Shown piece by piece: positions 59,501 to 64,000 of a DNA stretch of 64,000 bases. The stretch comes from Pachyseris speciosa (Eukaryota; Cnidaria; Anthozoa; Scleractinia; Pachyseridae): contig JAEMWC010000344.1 of assembly GCA_016490735.1 (NCBI GenBank), positions 412,501-476,500 of the forward strand, read 5' to 3'. The position numbers and the translations under genes were made by a program. A model generated the notes under the pieces. That model was not told the origin of the DNA, searched no databases, and saw only the letters and a program-made list of their open reading frames with translations. The number at the start of each line of letters is the position of its first letter. Position 1 is the stretch's first letter.

Positions 59501-62500
59501 AATCAGGAAGAAAAAGGGGACAATAATTATTTAGTACATTTATTTGATTAACTGACAACTACTAACTGTACATTAGATGATAGACGGAAATATTTCAACA
59601 ACTGGGTATAACTGACCTTAGGTAATGGTTTGCTTTATTTCTGCTTACAGCCACATACGTGTATTTAAATCAAACTAGGTTTTGGTCCCAAATAAACTGT
59701 TGTGAATCATAATACATGTATCAGCAACTGTATTTTTGTGTTCTCTTCTTATTCCCCTCATTTCAAGCTACATTTATGACTGAGTGATTTACAACAGTTC
59801 ATTTGAGAAACTTAGCACCATTTTGTCCCCAGAATTTGGTAGCAGTTTTATACTAAAACAAAAATCAACTTAATAGGGGTATGGTTATGCAGTGAACATA
59901 CCAAAGTTTTGAATGAAACATTTCACTTGACAGTGTAGTAAGTTCTTGAATACAAACAGACTTGTGATAGTCAGGAGAACTGGAGTCTGTGAAAAAAAGT
60001 ACAATAATATGATTCTGTCATGATAACAAGTGCACAGAGAGTTATTTACATACATTGTTTGTAATGAATGAAAACAGTCTTGAGGGGACTAAGGAATTCA
60101 TGTGAGTTTTCAAGGCCATTGATCAATGCTATATCAGATCTGATCTCTTGGGCACCTGTTGTTTTTAGTAGTTTCCATTTCTTGTTCAAGAAAAACTGTA
60201 TGTAAAAGACGCTTCTGCATTCCATCATTTCATCATTTTCATCCTTTTGTTAGAATTAGAAACTGGAAAAAAACAATATGGGACAATGTTCCTCTATTGA
60301 ATCAAAGGCCACATACAAACATTCAGCTGATTTGGACACAAAAAGGCTCCTAAAGTCCATTGAGTTGGTTATGACCCCAGCCCTTCAGTCAAATTATTGT
60401 AAGTTGTAAATGTTACTAAAGAGAATTTGGGCGTGACGTGATTTGTAGGATATGTTCGAAAGAAATACACCAACAAGGCCATAATTTGACTTTGTACACA
60501 GGTGAAAAGTAATACGGACTTTCTAACTAATCAGTAGATTTTTCAGATAATTTACAATTATTAATGATTGATGGTAAATTCAATTCGTCCGATCATTTCC
60601 GATGATTGATTATGAAATCTCAGCCGATTCCCAACACTACCTAACCATAGCTATGTTGAAGCACTACACTGTAGTCAACATACCTGGGCTGTTGGATGAT
60701 CCATGTCCATCACCCTCTGTAACTGTTTTGTCCACTGTCATGCATGGTGCGAAGACCAAGTGATCTTTGAGGAACACCAGTGTAAAGTTCTCAGTTTTTA
60801 CATTCCCAAGTATCTCACAAAGAGAGCAAACAAGAAAATGTCTTGCTTGTTCATCTGTGGAATCAAACAGAATCATCCTTTCTAAAATTAAAGGCAAGCC
60901 TTGTTTTGTTGTGTGAAGACCTTCTAACTGTGCTAAAAATTAGAGCAATGGTTTCATTGAAACTATGGTTGTGTTGAAGGTGAAAATTAAATTCAAGTTA
61001 AAAAAAATTAACCTACAATCATGGACAAAAAAATTAATTCCTTGGACAGTCAAGCAAAACTGGAAATTTTTGATGATTTGACCATCAGTCCAAAAGCAAT
61101 GCTGTCAGTTATAAAAGTTGGTCACAGCCCCCCCCCCCCCCCCTCCCCACCCAATGCATTGTTGAAGGTCAGAAAAAATTGTGGGTACCGGTTTTCAACA
61201 TTGGATGTGGGGTAAGGGGTTGGGGGGGGGGGGGGGGGGCTGGTCATGTGTACTTTGAATCTTGTGCTAATCATTGTTTGGTGGGTGTGTGTAAAGAGCC
61301 ACAAGTGATAATACACTGTAAGTCCCAAGAATTTTGTTCATGATTGTAGGTTGAATCTAAATTCTTTGTCTAGATCCTAGCCTTAATAATTAGGGAGCCC
61401 TACGAGACAAAGAGAATTGAGATTCAACTTGCTACAGTTGTTTTGAAAGGCTTAATCATCAAAGCCATGTGGCATTAATATTTATTTTTATTTTATTGTC
61501 TTCTTCAAGTGACTGCTGTTAAGTTTGAATTGGTGACACTTTTATTTATTAATGCACAATGGAGTGTTTCTTTCTCTTATGCCCCATACACGAATGCCAA
61601 GGTATCTGCATGTACATGTGTATCATAAGTGATAATAAATATTATTGTCACGAGTAGTTCAGTTCAAACCTGTTTGGGGCAGCCTTAAACGATGGAAATG
61701 AGAAAAATGAACTGACAGCTAAATACCGTAAATGAAAAAAAAAAAAATTAAAAAGTAACATGACTGCAGAAACTGAAAAGGGCATAATTATTTCATTTTC
61801 ATTGTCAGTCTCTAAAATAATATTTAGCTGCTCGCTCAAGATCTGGAATCTGGCACTAAGTCAGCACAAAGGTAATATAATTTTGAACTTGAAAAAGGAG
61901 GGATATAAGCGATTGGGAAAACCTACATGGCAATCACAGAAATACTGTCAGGATATGAGCACACCATACCCACATCATTTTTATGAACTGATTATACTAA
62001 AACCATCATTTAGCACTTTTATCACAACTACATTTACTGGCCACCAAATCTGTGGCCTGCAAATTAGCAGAGATTGAAGATGTAGAGGGTTTGAAGGGTT
62101 TGAGAAGGAGAGGGTACCCAGACTCATGGTGACTTGGCTAAATTTCATTTACAACCAAAACTTGCCTGTTAACTCTCTCCAGTTATCAGGAACTGGTGTG
62201 TCTTCTACAAATAATATACTCTTCAAAAGATATGCCTAGAAAATAAAAATAAATGGATTGTTGAATTTCTTACATTTTTTATTTGACTGCCACTATACAC
62301 CTTATTCCAAAATGGCAGCCAATTTATTATTCTTTTGTTTGCATGTTAATTAGCCCTCTTTCCTTTGTCAACGTGTACAAAATACAAAAGAATTTTGAAG
62401 TAAAAACGAGTCAAAGAGGGCTAATTAACAGGCAAAGAAAAGAATAATAAATTGGACGCCATTTTGGAATAAGGTGTATAAGAACCTGGAAATTATTTCC

Positions 62501-63085
62501 TTATATAAGACTTACATGTATATTAGAGTTGCACGGGGAAGCCAACTCGGCCTATTAAACATCAGGTCCAGCTTGTTGTCATTGGCCAAACATATATTTT
62601 CAGGTAATGTTTATATCCATAACATTACCCTTCACAACTGCTACAAACTCGTTTCATTTTCTCTCGATCTTAAATTATCTCAAACAGGAGCCGGCCGGGT
62701 TGAATCCAGACATCATGCATGCAAATAGTAGAGTAAAATCATTTTACAATATCATTTAATTATTTAATAACCTGGACAGAGGCTATTATAGCACATGGTC
62801 CTCCTTTTTCCTGGATAAGAGCACTGGGTTCCTCGGAAGAAAACACAAAACCTAAAGTGAAACCACATATGAAAATACAAAATTTCAGCTGTTTTGAAAC
62901 ACGCAATATTGTGTCATCAGATTTAGAAAAAAAGCGGATCTCCTTTAAAGGAGTCTTTAGAAATCTTTACCTTGAGACCACCTCTCAAATATGTCCTCCG
63001 TAACGTTCTCCCCCCATAAAAGACTCAAAACCTCATCGACATTTTCAAACGGCAAAACCCGGCAAACGTGACTTTCGTCTGCCAT
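52213..63085 (-). CDS. MINDY3: MINDY3 deubiquitinase (FAM188A), 15 exons
   Basis: Cysteine protease of the MINDY family, which trims K48-linked ubiquitin chains. Exons in coding order (minus strand): 63085-62971, 62851-62772, 62235-62166, 60881-60684, 59986-59902, 59496-59382, 58498-58425, 55995-55916, 55650-55580, 55161-55081, 54951-54879, 54419-54347, 54084-53997, 53098-53015, 52356-52213. Together they give 1431 bp, 476 residues plus stop, phase-consistent at every junction. Exon 2 carries the nucleophile in GGPCAIIA (Cys58). Exon 6 has FGVLLFLYSILLTK, exon 8 SQTLINLMLTGHSVSNVWD, and exon 10 GSETHLTVFF with the likely catalytic His316. Exons 11-13 hold an EF-hand-like loop (DQQDNGFITSD). 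Exon 15 ends KTKWPGISLEW...PSLN, like the vertebrate protein (about 445 residues). The start at 63085 fits the family N-terminus; an in-frame upstream ATG at 63148 is less likely. Introns are 119-2429 bp, GT-AG except intron 3. MITEs and microsatellites sit only in introns. Confidence 0.93.
54347..54951 (-). CDS. MINDY3: MINDY3 exons 11-12: EF-hand-like segment
   Basis: Exon 11 (54951-54879) ends ...FKSHDQQ plus the first base of an Asp codon; exon 12 (54419-54347) completes DNGFITSDKLGNVLEDLGLV. The loop D-Q-Q-D-N-G-F-I-T-S-D has acidic or polar ligands at positions 1, 3-5 and the central Gly-Phe-Ile of an EF-hand. The same split EF-hand is present in vertebrate MINDY3. Whether it binds calcium cannot be told. 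The exon 12 acceptor abuts an (AATG)n microsatellite at 54421-54470. Confidence 0.85.
58081..58125. repeat. (ATT)n microsatellite in MINDY3 intron 7
   Basis: About 45 bp of ATT units with a few interruptions. Forces an all-Ile frame that is not coding. A GCGCGCC-GAA-GGCGCGC hairpin lies at 58265-58281 in the same intron. Confidence 0.9.
60262..60390. repeat. Partial copy of the 27424 MITE in MINDY3 intron 4
   Basis: ATTGAATCAAAGGCCACAT, ATTCAGCTGATTTGGAC and CAGCCCTTCA occur in the same order and spacing as in the right half of 27424-27637. The left half and its TIR are missing or too diverged to see. Confidence 0.75.
61126..61241. repeat. Inverted C-run and G-run pair in MINDY3 intron 3
   Basis: A run of about 17 C (61128-61143) with further C-rich sequence, and a run of about 19 G (61221-61239), are 75 bp apart and flanked by GGTCACAGCC / GGCTGGTCA. 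This is the edge pattern of a small foldback. Run lengths may be imprecise. Confidence 0.7.
61344..61434. repeat. Foldback in MINDY3 intron 3
   Basis: Arms GTAGGTTGAATCTAAATTC and GAATTGAGATTCAACTTGC pair across a short centre holding TAATAATTAGGGAGCCC. A similar layout (AATTCAGGTC arms around an AACCCTAATTA hairpin) occurs at 55308-55485 in intron 9, so both probably belong to one MITE group. Confidence 0.65.
62164..62166 (-). promoter_or_regulatory. MINDY3: GC splice donor of MINDY3 intron 3
   Basis: The exon 3 end reads ACAG followed by GCAAGT, the textbook GC-AG donor. Using it, the Glu codon formed with exon 4 keeps the frame (NWRELT-E-RMILFDSTDEQ). The alternative GT two codons on would bring a stop within exon 4. 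Confidence 0.85.
62296..62478. mobile_element. 183-bp MITE in MINDY3 intron 2
   Basis: TIRs of about 67 bp start TACACCTTATTCCAAAATGG and are flanked by TA at 62294-62295 and 62479-62480. Arms are nearly identical, which suggests a fairly recent insertion. No ORF. Confidence 0.85.
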
Positions 63086-63251
63086 CTTTGAATTTGCCTC
63101 GCCTTCAAGAAACGAGGCTGATACGGTGGGCTGGGGCAAGCAAAGCAAACAAATGAAACCACGTTCTCAAGGCCAGCGGTTGTACAAAGAGGGGACGCCA
63201 TATTGGATTCTTGAGTCCGCGCTTGTTTGTCGTTTGGTCTTATTTTTGGTG
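63086..63251. promoter_or_regulatory. Shared head-to-head promoter of MINDY3 and NDUFA8
   Basis: Only 166 bp separate the two start codons, which face away from each other. The segment is GC-richer than its surroundings and has no obvious TATA box. Both transcripts must start here or use short upstream exons. Co-regulation is inferred, not shown. Confidence 0.6.
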
Positions 63252-63637
63252 ATGGCTGCCGGAGTTCAAGACATAAAAATCAAGGATTTGGAAGCTGATG
63301 ATGTTCCCATCACGTCGACGGTTTTGATGGGGGCGCACATCATCTGGGCCAGTACTGTGACAAGGATTTCAAGACCTTCATGGGTTGCCGGTATGGGTAC
63401 AAAGATCCTCGAAAATGTTTGGAAGAGGGGAAGCAGGTTACAAAGTGCGCCCTAGAGTTCTTTAAGAAGTTAAAGGAGGAGTGCAACGATGTTTTTACCA
63501 AGCATTGGACATGTCTTGATTACAACAATCAGGAGTTTGGTTATTGCAGAGGAACGCAGAAGAATTTTGATGCTTGCGTTTTGGAAAAGCTTGGCTTGGA
63601 ATGTAACCAGCCTGTTCACATTGAACTCCATGATTAA
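63252..63637 (+). CDS. NDUFA8: NDUFA8, complex I accessory subunit, frame broken once
   Basis: Twin-CX9C-type protein of the intermembrane-space side of complex I. It begins MAAGVQDIKIKDLEADDVPI, and the frame that resumes after about 63337 gives HHLGQYCDKDFKTFMGC, KDPRKCLEEGKQVTKCALEF, HWTCLDYNNQEFGYC and FDACVLEKLGLEC. These match NDUFA8 including the C-x9-C pair. Between the two parts one base is missing next to a run of five G (63329-63333): the expected Ala-Ala-His-His reads as Ala-His-Ile-Ile. This could be a sequencing or assembly error or a real lesion. The C-terminus stops at about 128 residues, short of the vertebrate 172, so a downstream exon may exist or the family member is shorter. 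Intronless across this stretch. The start at 63252 fits the family; an upstream in-frame ATG at 63126 overlaps the MINDY3 start region. Confidence 0.85.
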
Positions 63638-64000
63638 CGTAACGTGTGATTTTAAAATGATACGACTGTAAAAAAAACTGGATAAAAGCTAAACGTTGAT
63701 CCACAGACCTTGTCCAAGGGTGAGATATTGGACCTCTGTTGACAGGATCTTTTCTGTTGGCCTTTGACAGGAGATACATGTATGATTGGTAGTTAATTAT
63801 TACTAACTCGTGAAGGTGATAAGAATTGGTCTTTTGTTTTGTTTGGCCATTCTTGCTGTAAGATTAAAGTTTTCAATGGATTTTCAAATGGAATGAAGGT
63901 GCAATTCATTACAAGGCATATTTTTTCACCAGATTGTCCAGGAGTAAAACTTGCACAGATTCTAACCACGTGTACGTTTCTCAAAACTCCCGAAAACGTT
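63638..64000 (+). other. 3' flank of NDUFA8
   Basis: AT-rich, with an ATTAAA variant poly(A) signal near 63863. Small minus-strand frames here have no motif. The window ends in the phrase TTTCTCAAAACTCC, also present at 39118, which hints at another dispersed repeat. Confidence 0.4.

Overview
The window reads as animal nuclear DNA, most likely from a cnidarian and probably an anthozoan such as a stony coral. It is AT-rich, holds few genes and many repeats, has spliced genes with short exons, and carries tRNA-headed SINEs and TIR elements of kinds I associate with coral genomes. That assignment rests on recalled repeat and protein families, not on a search; the species cannot be told.

Four host loci can be supported. 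(1) MINDY3, a K48-linkage deubiquitinase, lies on the minus strand at 52213-63085. All 15 coding exons can be traced with consistent phase, giving 476 residues with the catalytic Cys, the His motif and the EF-hand. One intron uses a GC donor. (2) NDUFA8, a complex I accessory subunit, lies head-to-head with it on the plus strand at 63252-63637. The two start codons are 166 bp apart, so they share a compact promoter, and the NDUFA8 reading frame has a one-base break. (3) The terminal exon of a COX7A-like subunit of cytochrome c oxidase lies on the plus strand at 47995-48156; its upstream exons were not found. (4) An intact single-exon ORF at 36868-37851 encodes a secreted or membrane-anchored protein of 327 residues. 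Its ectodomain shows a Hint (Hedgehog/intein) signature: an N-terminal Cys block, a central block, and a TxxH block. It is the most interesting gene here.

The rest is mainly a layered mobile-element landscape. 1-5000: SINEs and three nested PIF/Harbinger-like TIR elements. 5050-13035: two 5'-truncated LINEs on the minus strand, each broken by a TIR element. 13036-20750: mostly unrecognised AT-rich DNA with two or three TIR elements. 20760-27290: a diverged 106-bp satellite array split by a decayed Ty3/Gypsy element with very short LTRs. 27331-28576: a Tc1-like non-autonomous element holding another MITE and two palindromes. 28577-36800: palindrome, (GAT)n tract, MITE, tandem duplication and SINE. 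38600-47600: direct repeats, an octamer-packed Harbinger-like element, a LINE fragment with a pentanucleotide tail, foldbacks and a tandem duplication.

The genes are functionally separate, but two encode small nuclear-coded subunits of the respiratory chain (complex I and complex IV). The host genes sit mainly in the last quarter, where insertions are small and confined to introns and intergenic DNA.
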